Below are positions 1 through 7,313 of a DNA stretch of 22,116 bases, one piece after another. This stretch comes from JAXHUH01 sp034211175. Lineage in GTDB: Bacteria; Actinomycetota; Acidimicrobiia; Acidimicrobiales; CAIXPF01. Under the pieces are notes generated by a model. That model ran no database searches and had not been told where the DNA came from. It worked only from the letters and a program-made list of their open reading frames with translations. The stretch is from NCBI GenBank assembly GCA_034211175.1, contig JAXHUH010000317.1:1-22116 (forward strand). Reading direction: 5' to 3'. Made by a program: the position numbers and the translations under genes. Positions within the stretch are counted from its first letter, which is position 1. Each line of letters begins with the position of its first letter.

Positions 1-93
1 GCCACCGGTGGCACTCCGCGGGGACCAGTTCGTGATGGGCGAGTGCGCGGTGGGTGTGTTCGGGTCGGGGCCGCGGGATGGCGGTGGTTCCGG

Positions 94-918
94 TCAGAAG
101 GGGTCGACGAGCTTGGTGCGGAACAGGTCGAGCACCCGGTCGAGGGCGTCGCGGGTCGGCTGGCCGGGCTCGTCGATCAGGTGCTCGGTCACCACCGAGT
201 GGGGCGACGCCGTGGCGTCGGGGTTGGCGGCGTCGCCGGGCAGCTCGATGGCCACGAACGCGTCGCCCAGCTGCTCGCGCAGGAACTCGAACCGGCCGGC
301 CGGCACCAGGCGGTCGGTGGTGAACCGCAGGCCCAGCACCTGGAGGCCTCCGGTGGCGCACCGGTCCTTCACCTTGGCCAGGTCGTCGGGCGAGATGTCG
401 ATCGTGTCGGCGTTGCCCGACCGGCCCGGCACCACCAGCGGCAGCGACGGCTGGGACAGGACCGGGGCGAGGAGGCGGTCGTCGGCCGCCATCGCCAGGG
501 CGAACCCGCCGGTGAAGCACATCCCGATGGCGCCGACGCCGGGCCCGCCACACCGCTCGTGCTCCCGGGCGGCGAGCGCCCGCAGCCAGGCGACCACCGG
601 CGACGTGCGCCCGGTGGCGAGCACCGTGAACTCCTTCGAGATGCACGCCGGCACCATCGATGACGCCATCTGCCAGCCCAACGCCGGCGGGGACAGGGCG
701 TAGACGTCCCTGCCGGGATGGCCGAACAGGTGGGGCATCACGGCGGTGCAACCGATCGAGGCCACCCGTCGGGCGAACTCGGCCACCTTCGGGGTGATGC
801 CGGGCATCTCGGCGATGACGATCACCGCCGGGCCCTCGCCCTTGCGGAACACGGTCCGGGCCTTGCCGTCGTGGGAGAACGCGTCCTGCTCGAAGTCGGC
901 GAGATCGTCGTCGGCCAT
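94..918 (-). CDS. Dienelactone hydrolase family protein (alpha/beta hydrolase)
   Basis: A 274-residue protein of the dienelactone hydrolase family, cytosolic, with no signal peptide. The nucleophile elbow reads G-M-C-F-T-G-G (Cys at about residue 134), the Gly-x-Cys-x-Gly-Gly form that marks this family. The early strand VIVIAEMPG supplies the Glu (about 37) that activates the Cys in characterised members, and a C-terminal SPHSV segment can supply the catalytic His. The classical substrate is dienelactone in chlorocatechol breakdown, but most family members are uncharacterised esterases or lactonases, and no aromatic-degradation genes are nearby. It follows rhaB on the same strand after an 85-bp gap, so co-transcription is possible and a sugar-lactone substrate is conceivable (inference). 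The ATG at 918 is preceded by a GGGGGAA purine run at suitable spacing. Family assignment is secure; the substrate is unknown. Confidence 0.88.
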   Translation of the reverse strand: MADDDLADFEQDAFSHDGKARTVFRKGEGPAVIVIAEMPGITPKVAEFARRVASIGCTAVMPHLFGHPGRDVYALSPPALGWQMASSMVPACISKEFTVLATGRTSPVVAWLRALAAREHERCGGPGVGAIGMCFTGGFALAMAADDRLLAPVLSQPSLPLVVPGRSGNADTIDISPDDLAKVKDRCATGGLQVLGLRFTTDRLVPAGRFEFLREQLGDAFVAIELPGDAANPDATASPHSVVTEHLIDEPGQPTRDALDRVLDLFRTKLVDPF

Positions 919-1003
919 GCTCGTTCCCCCAGGTCATCCGTGACGGCACAGGAACGGCCGAGCGTCGTCGGCCGCGGGCCGGACGTCAACCGGCGCCGCC
1001 CGG

Positions 1004-2374
1004 TCAGGAGCCGTCGAGCAGGGCCTGTTGGGCGGTGGCGAGGTCGGGCCAGTGGCCGAGGGCCACGCCCTGGACGAGTGCGTTGCCCGCCGCCGCGGCC
1101 TCCACGGCACCGACGCCGGGGTCGAAGCCGAGTCGACGGGCCAGCGCGTCACGGAACAGCGGCACCCGGGCGCCGCCGCCGACGAGGTGGACCTCCCGCA
1201 CCGGCTCACCGGTGGTGGACCCGATGTCGGCGAGCACGTCGGCGGCGGTGGCGGCCATCGACTCGACCGCGCACCGCACGAGCACACCCCGGTCGGCGTC
1301 GGGGCCGAGGCCGGCCGCGGCCCGCAGCTCGGTCTCCATGTCGGCTGGTGCGAGGAAGCGGGGGTCGGTCGTGTCGACGATCGGCACGTCGGCGGTCGTT
1401 GCCTCGGCGGCGTCGAACAGCTCGGTGATCGGCGGGTCGCCCCAGCCCCGGCGCATCTCCTCGACGAGCCAGAACCCGGCGACGTTGCGCAGGAAGCGGA
1501 TCCGCCCGTCGGCCGCGATCTCGTTCGTGTAGTTGGCGGCGAACGCGGCGTCGGTGGTGATCGGCCGGTCGACCACGGTCCCCACGAGCAGCCACGTCCC
1601 GGTGGCCACGAACGCGGCGCCGGGTCGGGCGCCCGACGGGGTCGCCGCCACGGCCGAGGCGGTGTCGTGGCCGGCGACGAGGTGCACGGGCACACCCCGG
1701 TGGACGCCGGCGACGGTGCCGGGCGGCGAGATCTCGCCGAAGAGGTGACGGGGCAGCTCGAGCTCGTCGATGAGGTCCCACGCCCAGGTGCGGTCGCGGA
1801 CGTCGAGCAGGCCGGAGCTGCCCATCGACGTGAGCTCCTGGTGGCGGGTGCCGGTCAGGTGGTGGACGACGAGCTCGGGCAACATCAGCAGGTGGGCGGT
1901 CCGGGCGAGCTCGGCCGGATCGTGCGCCGCGAGCTGGAAGATCGTGTTGAACGCCACCTGCTGGAGCCCGTTGCGCTCGTACAGCTCCCGCCGGCCGAAC
2001 CGGTCCGCGACCTTCTCCCAGCTGTCGGTGCGGTGGTCCCGGTAGGCGATCGGGTCGGCGACGAGTGCGCCGGTGGCGTCGAGGAGGCCGTAGTCGACGG
2101 CCCAGGTGTCGACCCCGATCGACGCGACCGGGCCCTCGTCCAGGGCCCGGGTGATGCCCTCGTCGACCGCGCCGAGGATCGTCGGCAGCTCCCAGCGGAG
2201 GTGGCCGTCGCGCATCGACGGGGTGTGGCGAACCCGGTGGAGCTCGTGCGGCTCGGCGGCCGGGTCGTCGAGATCGACCACGCACACCCGTACCGAGGTC
2301 GCCCCGAGATCGACGGCGACGACCCGGGCCGGGTCGGTTCCCGACTGCGCCTCTCCCCCCTGCGCATGGCTCAT
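1004..2374 (-). CDS. rhaB: Rhamnulokinase (FGGY carbohydrate kinase)
   Basis: ATP-dependent kinase that phosphorylates L-rhamnulose to L-rhamnulose 1-phosphate. About 456 residues from the chosen start, close to the usual 460-490. The N-terminal phosphate-binding loop is VVAVDLGATSVRV (about residues 18-30). A GVDTWAVDYGLLD segment and RDHRTD follow, both typical of rhamnulokinases rather than gluconokinases or xylulokinases. The catalytic Asp is in AGHDTASA at about residue 237. The C-terminal ATPase half carries VREVHLVGGGARVPLF. I chose ATG 2374, which has AGGAG upstream and leaves a normal N-terminus; an in-frame GTG at 2425 would add 17 residues. It is divergent from the lactate-oxidation genes with a palindrome between them. 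Rhamnose degradation releases lactaldehyde, which becomes lactate, so the pairing supports the rhamnose assignment. No isomerase or aldolase lies in the window. Confidence 0.87.
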   Translation of the reverse strand: MSHAQGGEAQSGTDPARVVAVDLGATSVRVCVVDLDDPAAEPHELHRVRHTPSMRDGHLRWELPTILGAVDEGITRALDEGPVASIGVDTWAVDYGLLDATGALVADPIAYRDHRTDSWEKVADRFGRRELYERNGLQQVAFNTIFQLAAHDPAELARTAHLLMLPELVVHHLTGTRHQELTSMGSSGLLDVRDRTWAWDLIDELELPRHLFGEISPPGTVAGVHRGVPVHLVAGHDTASAVAATPSGARPGAAFVATGTWLLVGTVVDRPITTDAAFAANYTNEIAADGRIRFLRNVAGFWLVEEMRRGWGDPPITELFDAAEATTADVPIVDTTDPRFLAPADMETELRAAAGLGPDADRGVLVRCAVESMAATAADVLADIGSTTGEPVREVHLVGGGARVPLFRDALARRLGFDPGVGAVEAAAAGNALVQGVALGHWPDLATAQQALLDGS

Positions 2375-2501
2375 GGCGTGGCGGTCGCTCCTGCGGATCG
2401 CCGTGGTCGCGTCCGGCGCGACCACGGAACCGGTGGTGTTCGGTTCGGCGGTGCGGTTCGGTGGTCGTCAGATCGGTGGTCTTCGGAACGCGGATGTGCG
2501 A

Positions 2502-2521
2502 ACGTGATAGATCTAACACGT
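2502..2521. promoter_or_regulatory. Candidate operator, 20-bp near-perfect palindrome between rhaB and lutC
   Basis: The sequence ACGTGATAGATCTAACACGT reads the same on both strands except at one symmetric pair (positions 6 and 15). It sits in the 258-bp divergent region between rhaB and lutC, about 110 bp upstream of lutC. It is conspicuously AT-rich for this genome. The symmetry and position suggest the binding site of a dimeric sugar or lactate regulator (LacI, GntR or DeoR class). No regulator gene lies next to it, so the protein is unknown. The rest of the gap shows no further clear signal. Confidence 0.6.
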
Positions 2522-2632
2522 ACGATCATCGAGCCTCAACCGGGCTGCGCCGCGCCGACGTGGCGGGCCCCGCTCGTGGCTGCGACGATCGCCGGGGGCA
2601 CGCACGGGACGCGAGCACAGACTGGGGTGGCG

Positions 2633-3190
2633 ATGAGCGAGCAGGCCGGTTCGGCGCTCGAGGACCGGGTGGGCGACCTCGACCGCTTCTGCGAGCGGGC
2701 GGAGGGCGCCGGCGCCGCCGTGCACCGCCCCGCCGACGATCAGGCACTCGCCGCGCTGCTCGCCGAGCTGGCCGGCGACGGCGCGGTCGTCACCCCGCTC
2801 GGCGACCGTGCCGACAGCCTCGACGGGCTGCTGCCGGCCGCTCCGCTCACCACCCGGATCGACGGCGGTTCGAGCGTCACCGACGTCGCGGACGCTCCCG
2901 TCGGGATCGTGGCCGCGGCCGCCGCCGTGTCCGAGACCGGCTCGGTCCTCCTCGTCGAGCGGGAGGCCTACGAGATGTGGGTGTCCCTGCTCGCGCGCCG
3001 CCTCGTGGTCATCGTCGACCGCTCGACGATCCTGACCGACCTCGACGCCCTCGCCCCGGTGCTCACCGAGCGCACGGCCGCCGGCTGGTGCACCCTCGTC
3101 ACCGGGCCGTCGCGAACGGCCGACATCGAACGGGTCCTCACCATCGGCGTCCAGGGCCCGGCCGAGCTCGACGTGGTGGTGCGGCCGTGA
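2633..3190 (+). CDS. lutC: Lactate utilization protein C (LUD domain)
   Basis: A 185-residue LUD-domain protein, the LutC/YkgG subunit of the three-part L-lactate oxidation complex that feeds electrons from lactate-to-pyruvate oxidation into the respiratory chain. The family signature is the C-terminal TGPSRTADIE followed by GVQGPAEL (about residues 157-178). An earlier DGGSSVTDVADAPVGIV and an SETGSVLL strand match the usual LUD layout. The open frame runs far upstream, but that part is low-complexity antisense to rhaB. ATG 2633 is preceded by a GGGGTGG run and gives the normal family length. It ends in a 4-bp GTGA overlap with the next gene, so the two are almost certainly translationally coupled. 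Expression may be controlled from the 2502-2521 palindrome (inference). Confidence 0.88.
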   Translation: MSEQAGSALEDRVGDLDRFCERAEGAGAAVHRPADDQALAALLAELAGDGAVVTPLGDRADSLDGLLPAAPLTTRIDGGSSVTDVADAPVGIVAAAAAVSETGSVLLVEREAYEMWVSLLARRLVVIVDRSTILTDLDALAPVLTERTAAGWCTLVTGPSRTADIERVLTIGVQGPAELDVVVRP

Positions 3191-5358
3191 AGCCGTTCGC
3201 CGAGCGCTACGACGACGCCCTCGCCGACCACAACGTCCACGACGGCCTGCTCGCCTTCCAGCGGGCGTGGCGCACCTCCCGCGACACCCAGATCGCCGAG
3301 CTCAGCGAGGACCGGGGCCGCAGCTTCGCCGAGCTCGCCCACGGCCTCGCCGAGACGAAGGCCGCGGCCCGGCGCGACCGGGAGCGGCTGCTCGCCGAGC
3401 TGACCGAGCACGTGGAGGCCCGCGGGACCGTCGTCCACCACGCCGCCACCGCCGCCGACGCGGTACGGGTCGTGGCCGACCTGTGTCGCGAGCACGGCGT
3501 GCGCCTCGTCGTGAAGTCGAAGTCGATGCTGACCGAGGAGATCTTCCTCAACGACGGGCTCGCGGCCGAGGGCGTCGAGGCGATCGAGACCGACCTGGGG
3601 GAGTGGCTGCTCCAGCTCGCCGGCGAGCACCCGAGCCACCTCGTCGTCCCCGCGATCCACAAGCGGCGGGGCCAGATCGCCGAGCTGCTCGGCCGGGTGC
3701 TCGGACGCGAGTTCGACCCCGACGACATCGAGGCGATGGTGCGGACGGTGCGGACCGAGTTGCGCGAGGCGTTCCTCACCTCGGGTGCCGGCATCACCGG
3801 CGCCAACGCACTGATCGCCGGGACCGGCTCGGTGATGCTGGTGACCAACGAGGGCAACGCCGGTTTGACCACGACCCTGCCACCGGTCCACATCGCCATG
3901 GCCGGCTTCGACAAGCTCGTCCCGGACATGGCCGCGGCGATGGACCAGGTCCGTCTGCTCGCCAAGTCGGCCACCGGCCAGCGGATCACCACCTACACGA
4001 CCTTCATCACCGGACCCCGGCCCGGCCAGGCCCAGCACCTCGTGCTCGTCGACAACGGGCGCTCCGACATGGCGGACGACCCCGCGTTCGACCCGGCGCT
4101 CGGCTGCATCCGCTGCGGTGCCTGCGCCGACGTGTGCCCGCCGTACCAGATCGTCGGCGGGCACGTGTTCGGCCACGTCTACACCGGGGCCATCGGGCTG
4201 GTGAACACGTCGTTCCACCACTCGCTCGACGACATCGCCGGCCCCCAGAACCTGTGCGTGTCGTGCGGGGCGTGCTCGACCGCGTGCCCGGCCGAGATCC
4301 CGCTCGCCGCGCAGATCCTCGAGGTCCGTTCCCGGGTGTTCGAGGCGAAGGCCGGACGGGTCGAGCGGTGGGCGTTGAAGGCGTTCTCGTCCCGCCGCCT
4401 CGTCGGCGCCGCCGCGGCCGTCGGTGGGGTGCTGTCGTATCCGCTGCGCCGCAGCGACGGCACGTTGCGCTTGCCCCTGCCGGCGCGTCATCGCTGGCGG
4501 AGCGCGCCGATCCCGCCGGTGGTCGCCGGTCGCCGACGTCCGGCCGTGACCGACGCGGTCGACGGTGACCCGGTCTTCGCGACCGACGTCAGCGGCACCC
4601 GGGTCGCGCTGTTCCTCCAGTGCCTGAGCGACCGGGCCGCGCCGCCGATCGTCGAGGCCACCGCCCGCCTCGTGCGCGCCGCCGGTGCCGAGGTCGTCGT
4701 GCCCTCCTCCCAGCACTGCTGCGGGCTGCCGGCGTTCGACCGGGGCGACCGGGCGACGGCGCGGTCGATGGCGGCCGACCTGCTCGACGCACTCGACGGC
4801 TATCCGGTCGTCGTCACCCCGGGGACGAGCTGCCTCGCCGCGCTCGGTCACGAGTACGACGACCTGTTCGCCGACGACCCGGCCCGGACCCGCCAGCTCG
4901 CCGACCTCCGGGAACGGCTCACCGACATCGCCGGGTTCCTCACCGGGCCCGGTCGCTACCCGGTGGGTGCGCTCGCCGCCACCGACGGGGCGGCGGTCGC
5001 CGTGCACCGGTTCTGCCAGGCGACCAACGTGCTGGGCCGCGACGACACGGTCGAGGCGCTCCTCGCCGAGCTGTGCGGCATCGAGACCGTGGAACTGGCC
5101 GAGCAGAGCCAGTGCTGCGGGTTCGGCGGCTCGGCGTCGATCGTCGCCCCCGAGGTGTCCGCCGGCATCGTGGCCCGCAAGCTCGGCTGCGTCGACGACA
5201 GCGGTGCTCAGGTGCTGGTCACCGACAACCCCGGCTGCGTGCTCCACCTGCGCGCCGCGGTCGCCGCGTCCGACCGCCCGGTCGAGGTCCTCCACCTCGC
5301 CGAGCTCCTCGCCCGCCGCCTCGACGGCACCGGGCGGTCGCGCTCAACGCAGGCGTGA
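3187..5358 (+). CDS. Fused LutB-LutA lactate utilization iron-sulfur protein
   Basis: A 723-residue protein that joins two normally separate subunits. Residues 1 to about 290 are the LUD domain of LutB (KSKSMLTEEIFLN, VVPAIHKRRGQIAELL, TGANALIAGTGSVML). Next comes a double [4Fe-4S] ferredoxin module with Cys 307/310/313/317 and 357/360/363/367 in CxxCxxCxxxCP spacing. From about residue 465 the protein is LutA: RVALFLQC, then two cysteine-rich CCG motifs at 511-513 (CCGLP) and 643-645 (CCGFGG). LutB (about 475 residues) plus LutA (about 240) equals this length, so nothing seems lost. With LutC it should oxidise L-lactate at the membrane or cytosol face. The start is GTG 3187, overlapping the lutC stop; no stop or frameshift interrupts the junction. 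The 3' end overlaps the convergent acetyltransferase gene by 15 bp. Confidence 0.9.
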   Translation: MKPFAERYDDALADHNVHDGLLAFQRAWRTSRDTQIAELSEDRGRSFAELAHGLAETKAAARRDRERLLAELTEHVEARGTVVHHAATAADAVRVVADLCREHGVRLVVKSKSMLTEEIFLNDGLAAEGVEAIETDLGEWLLQLAGEHPSHLVVPAIHKRRGQIAELLGRVLGREFDPDDIEAMVRTVRTELREAFLTSGAGITGANALIAGTGSVMLVTNEGNAGLTTTLPPVHIAMAGFDKLVPDMAAAMDQVRLLAKSATGQRITTYTTFITGPRPGQAQHLVLVDNGRSDMADDPAFDPALGCIRCGACADVCPPYQIVGGHVFGHVYTGAIGLVNTSFHHSLDDIAGPQNLCVSCGACSTACPAEIPLAAQILEVRSRVFEAKAGRVERWALKAFSSRRLVGAAAAVGGVLSYPLRRSDGTLRLPLPARHRWRSAPIPPVVAGRRRPAVTDAVDGDPVFATDVSGTRVALFLQCLSDRAAPPIVEATARLVRAAGAEVVVPSSQHCCGLPAFDRGDRATARSMAADLLDALDGYPVVVTPGTSCLAALGHEYDDLFADDPARTRQLADLRERLTDIAGFLTGPGRYPVGALAATDGAAVAVHRFCQATNVLGRDDTVEALLAELCGIETVELAEQSQCCGFGGSASIVAPEVSAGIVARKLGCVDDSGAQVLVTDNPGCVLHLRAAVAASDRPVEVLHLAELLARRLDGTGRSRSTQA

Positions 5359-5802
5359 GTAGATGACCAGGTCGCGTCGGGCGCCGCGGTGGACGATCCT
5401 CGAACGCAGCAGCGCCTCGCGGACGTAGCCGCACCGTTCGGCGACCGTGCACGAGGCCACGTTCTCCGGTTCGATGTGGAGCTCGACCCGGTCGAGGCCG
5501 AGCCCGTCCATCGCCCAGCCGGTCACGAGCCGGACCGCGCCCGAGGCGACCCCCTTGGCCCGGGCCCACGGGGCAACCCAGTACCCGATCTCGCCGACGA
5601 GATGGTCGGCCTCGAGCCGGACGATCCCGCACGAGCCGGCGAGGCGGCCGTCGCCGGTCTCGATGGCGAACGGTGCGCCCTGCCGGCTGGTCCACTGCGT
5701 CGGCGCGAACTCGTCGACGAACCCCCGGGCGTGCTCGATCCGGTACGGGACCGGGATCATCGTCCACCGTTGGGTATCGGGGTCCTGGCACGCGGTGAAC
5801 AC
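5344..5802 (-). CDS. GNAT family N-acetyltransferase (RimJ/RimL-like)
   Basis: An acetyl-CoA-dependent N-acetyltransferase of the RimJ/RimL-like GNAT subgroup. The visible frame gives 152 residues from GTG 5802. Core features are GEIGYWVAPWARAKGVASGAVRLVTGWAM, which holds the acetyl-CoA pyrophosphate loop in the form ARAKGVAS, then LDRVELHIEPENVASCTVAERCGYVREALLR (the N-x-x-S and GY hallmark). The start is doubtful. In-frame codons upstream of GTG 5802 still encode the expected first GNAT strand, SLRPWRTDDIDD. The frame stays open up to 5874 with no ATG, GTG or TTG there; CTG 5856 is the only plausible start and would give 170 residues. Substrate unknown: it may acetylate a ribosomal-protein N-terminus or a small amine. 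It is convergent with the lut gene, sharing 15 bp at the 3' ends. Confidence 0.83.
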   Translation of the reverse strand: MFTACQDPDTQRWTMIPVPYRIEHARGFVDEFAPTQWTSRQGAPFAIETGDGRLAGSCGIVRLEADHLVGEIGYWVAPWARAKGVASGAVRLVTGWAMDGLGLDRVELHIEPENVASCTVAERCGYVREALLRSRIVHRGARRDLVIYSRLR

Positions 5803-5989
5803 GTCATCGATGTCGTCGGTGCGCCACGGTCGTAGGGAGACGACCTCGCCGACCAGCGTCGGCGGCGCCTGGGGTCACCGCAGCTCGTCCATCGTCCGAC
5901 CCCCGATCCGCGGCGCCCTGCGTCGTTCCAGCGATGCTGCCGTCACGCTCGCCGATCACTGCTCGGTCGGGCAAGCGGGCGGCGTCGAC

Positions 5990-6382
5990 TCAGGTCCGGG
6001 CGCGGGCCATCCGGCGGAGTTGGGCGTCGAGGTAGGGGCGGGCACGGCGCTGACCGCCCCGCTCGGCGATGGCGGCGGCGAGGGCGTGGAGCGCCCGGTC
6101 GATGACCTCGGCCCGGGCGGGAAGACCGCGGCGCTCGCACTCCTCCAACCAGGCGACGGGGGACTCGTGACCGCGGTCGTGGTTGCAGCGGGCGCAGGCG
6201 GCGACCTCGTTCTCGATCCACGACGGCCCACCCTTGATCCGGGGGATCACGTGCTCGGTCGTCGCCCTGACCAGGCCGCGCAGGGCACGGCCGCACCACA
6301 CGCAACGATCACCGTCGCGCTCGAGGATGACGTCGAGCCGGTCGCGCCGGCCCAGCTGCGCTCGTCCGGGGGCCATGTCCAC
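5990..6382 (-). CDS. HNH endonuclease family protein
   Basis: A 130-residue protein with one compact HNH nuclease fold. The zinc site is CVWCGR (Cys 27 and 30) and CARCN (Cys 63 and 66). The metal-binding and catalytic residues are in TTEHVIPRIKGG (His 44) and WIENEVAACARCNHDRG (Asn 59, His 68). Solitary small HNH proteins like this are common in high-GC actinobacteria. Some act in restriction or phage functions, but most have no known role. No phage or restriction genes adjoin it. The start is GTG 6382; ATG 6376 two codons later is equally possible. It lies downstream of clpP on the same strand, but a tandem hairpin repeat separates them, so shared transcription is doubtful. Confidence 0.82.
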   Translation of the reverse strand: MDMAPGRAQLGRRDRLDVILERDGDRCVWCGRALRGLVRATTEHVIPRIKGGPSWIENEVAACARCNHDRGHESPVAWLEECERRGLPARAEVIDRALHALAAAIAERGGQRRARPYLDAQLRRMARART

Positions 6383-6427
6383 CCATCACGGTAGTCATGG
6401 CCCCCTCGCTGTGCCCCCACCACCTCC

Positions 6428-6553
6428 GTTCTGGGTTCCCGCGCCGGATCTGGTTGCACGCTGGGGAACCCGGAACGGGGAGGGCCGGGTGGTGGCGGTC
6501 TGGTTCTGGGTTCCCGCGCCGGATCTGGTTGCACGCTGGGGAACCCGGAACGG
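6428..6553. repeat. Tandem 51-bp palindromic repeat, two identical copies
   Basis: Two exact 51-bp copies occupy 6428-6478 and 6503-6553, 24 bp apart (75-bp period). Each is itself a hairpin: outer arms GTTC/GAAC, then GGGTTCCC paired with GGGAACCC, then GCG/CGC, around an apical loop with a CCGGATCTGG quasi-palindrome. The second copy ends on the base just before the clpP stop codon. Position and stem strength suggest terminator activity for clpP. The exact identity of the copies, including the loop, looks more like a dispersed REP/MITE-like element than two independently evolved terminators (inference). Confidence 0.8.
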
Positions 6554-7183
6554 TCAGGCGGCGGTGGGGGCGGCGACGCCGGAGAGGTCGACGTGGGCGG
6601 GCTCGAGGACCGTGTCGACGAGGCCGTACTCGACCGCGTCCTCACCCCGGACGATGTAGTCGCGCTCCACGTCCTTGTTGATCTTCTCGACGGACTGGCC
6701 GGTGTGGAGCGCGAACAGCTCCTCCATGCGTCGACGCATGTAGCCGAACTCGTTGGCGTGGATCTGGATGTCGGTCGTCTGGCCCTCGAGCCCGCCCATG
6801 ATGTGGGGCTGGTGGATCAGCACCCGGGAGTTGGGCAGGATCGACCGCTTCCCCGCGGCGCCCGAGGCAAGGAGGAACGCGGCGCCGCTGCACGCCTGGC
6901 CCACGCAGATCGTGGCCACGTCGGGCTGGATGTGCTGCATCGTGTCGTAGATGCCGAACCCGGCGGTGACCGAGCCGCCCGGGCTGTTGATGTAGAGGTT
7001 GATGTCGCGGTTCGGCTCCTCGGCCGCCAGGTGGAGCAGCTGGCCGATGATCAGGTTGGCCGACTGGTCGTCGATCTGCGTGCCGAGGAACACGATCCGC
7101 GATGCCAGCAGGCGGGAGTACAGGTCGTAGGCCCGCTCGCCGCGGGGCGACTGCTCGAGGACGGTGGGGACGAGGTAGCTCAC
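6554..7183 (-). CDS. clpP: ATP-dependent Clp protease proteolytic subunit
   Basis: A 209-residue ClpP, the serine-protease subunit that forms a double heptameric ring and degrades proteins unfolded by ClpX or ClpC. The triad is complete: Ser 99 in QACSGAAFLL, His 124 in LIHQPH, and Asp 175 in DVERDYIV. NSPGGSVTAGFGIYDTMQ and the handle region IQIHANEFGYMRRRMEELFA are normal. Start GTG 7183 has GGAGG five bases upstream and gives the usual length; frames starting further upstream run through the promoter region. Actinobacterial clpP genes usually occur as a clpP1-clpP2 pair next to tig and clpX. This copy stands alone, divergent from a MerR regulator, so it is probably an extra paralog. Two TGCAAC-N6-GTTGCA-type dyads lie in its promoter, but no known ClgR or CtsR site was recognised. 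Confidence 0.93.
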   Translation of the reverse strand: MSYLVPTVLEQSPRGERAYDLYSRLLASRIVFLGTQIDDQSANLIIGQLLHLAAEEPNRDINLYINSPGGSVTAGFGIYDTMQHIQPDVATICVGQACSGAAFLLASGAAGKRSILPNSRVLIHQPHIMGGLEGQTTDIQIHANEFGYMRRRMEELFALHTGQSVEKINKDVERDYIVRGEDAVEYGLVDTVLEPAHVDLSGVAAPTAA

Positions 7184-7203
7184 GGGTGCCTCCGGGGCCG
7201 ATG

Positions 7204-7250
7204 TGCAACTCTGTGGTTGCACTATAGCGGGATGCAACTCTGAGGTTGCG
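7204..7250. promoter_or_regulatory. Twin inverted-repeat operator upstream of clpP
   Basis: Two similar dyads in the 130-bp clpP-merR gap: TGCAAC-TCTGTG-GTTGCA at 7204-7221 and TGCAAC-TCTGAG-GTTGCG at 7233-7250, spaced 29 bp centre to centre. On the minus strand TATAGT at 7226-7221 could be the clpP -10 box. That would place the first dyad over the start point and the second over the -35 region, a repressor-like arrangement. The binding protein is unknown. The half-sites do not match the MerR palindrome at 7280-7297. Confidence 0.6.
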
Positions 7251-7275
7251 CGAAGGTGTGTCCCCCGGAAGTTCC

Positions 7276-7306
7276 TTGACTTCGAGTGCACTCGAAGCCG
7301 TACCGT
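7276..7306 (+). promoter_or_regulatory. MerR-type promoter with 18-bp palindrome in a 19-bp spacer
   Basis: A -35 TTGACT (7276-7281) and a -10 TACCGT (7301-7306) are separated by 19 bp. The perfect palindrome CTTCGAGTGCACTCGAAG (7280-7297) overlaps the -35 and fills the spacer. The overlong spacer with a central dyad is the known architecture of MerR-activated promoters, in which the regulator twists the DNA to align the boxes. The transcript should start about seven bases after the -10, at or next to the merR GTG at 7314, so the mRNA is predicted leaderless. Confidence 0.83.
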
Positions 7307-7313
7307 CGTTCGG

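Noticed and set aside
1..12. 12-bp palindrome GCCACCGGTGGC at the window edge
   Set aside because: Too short and cut by the window start to assign as terminator or site; the first 93 bases show nothing else.
1028..2632. Long upstream extension of the lutC frame
   Set aside because: It is antisense to rhaB and crosses the divergent operator; LutC homologs begin near 2633.
2968..5295. 775-residue open frame antisense to the lut genes
   Set aside because: Composition is that of a GC-rich shadow (Gly, Arg, Glu, Val repeats without domains); the plus-strand frame has full LutB/LutA motifs.
6428..6553. CRISPR array
   Set aside because: Only two copies, repeat 51 bp and spacer 24 bp, and the repeat is a full hairpin; no cas genes.
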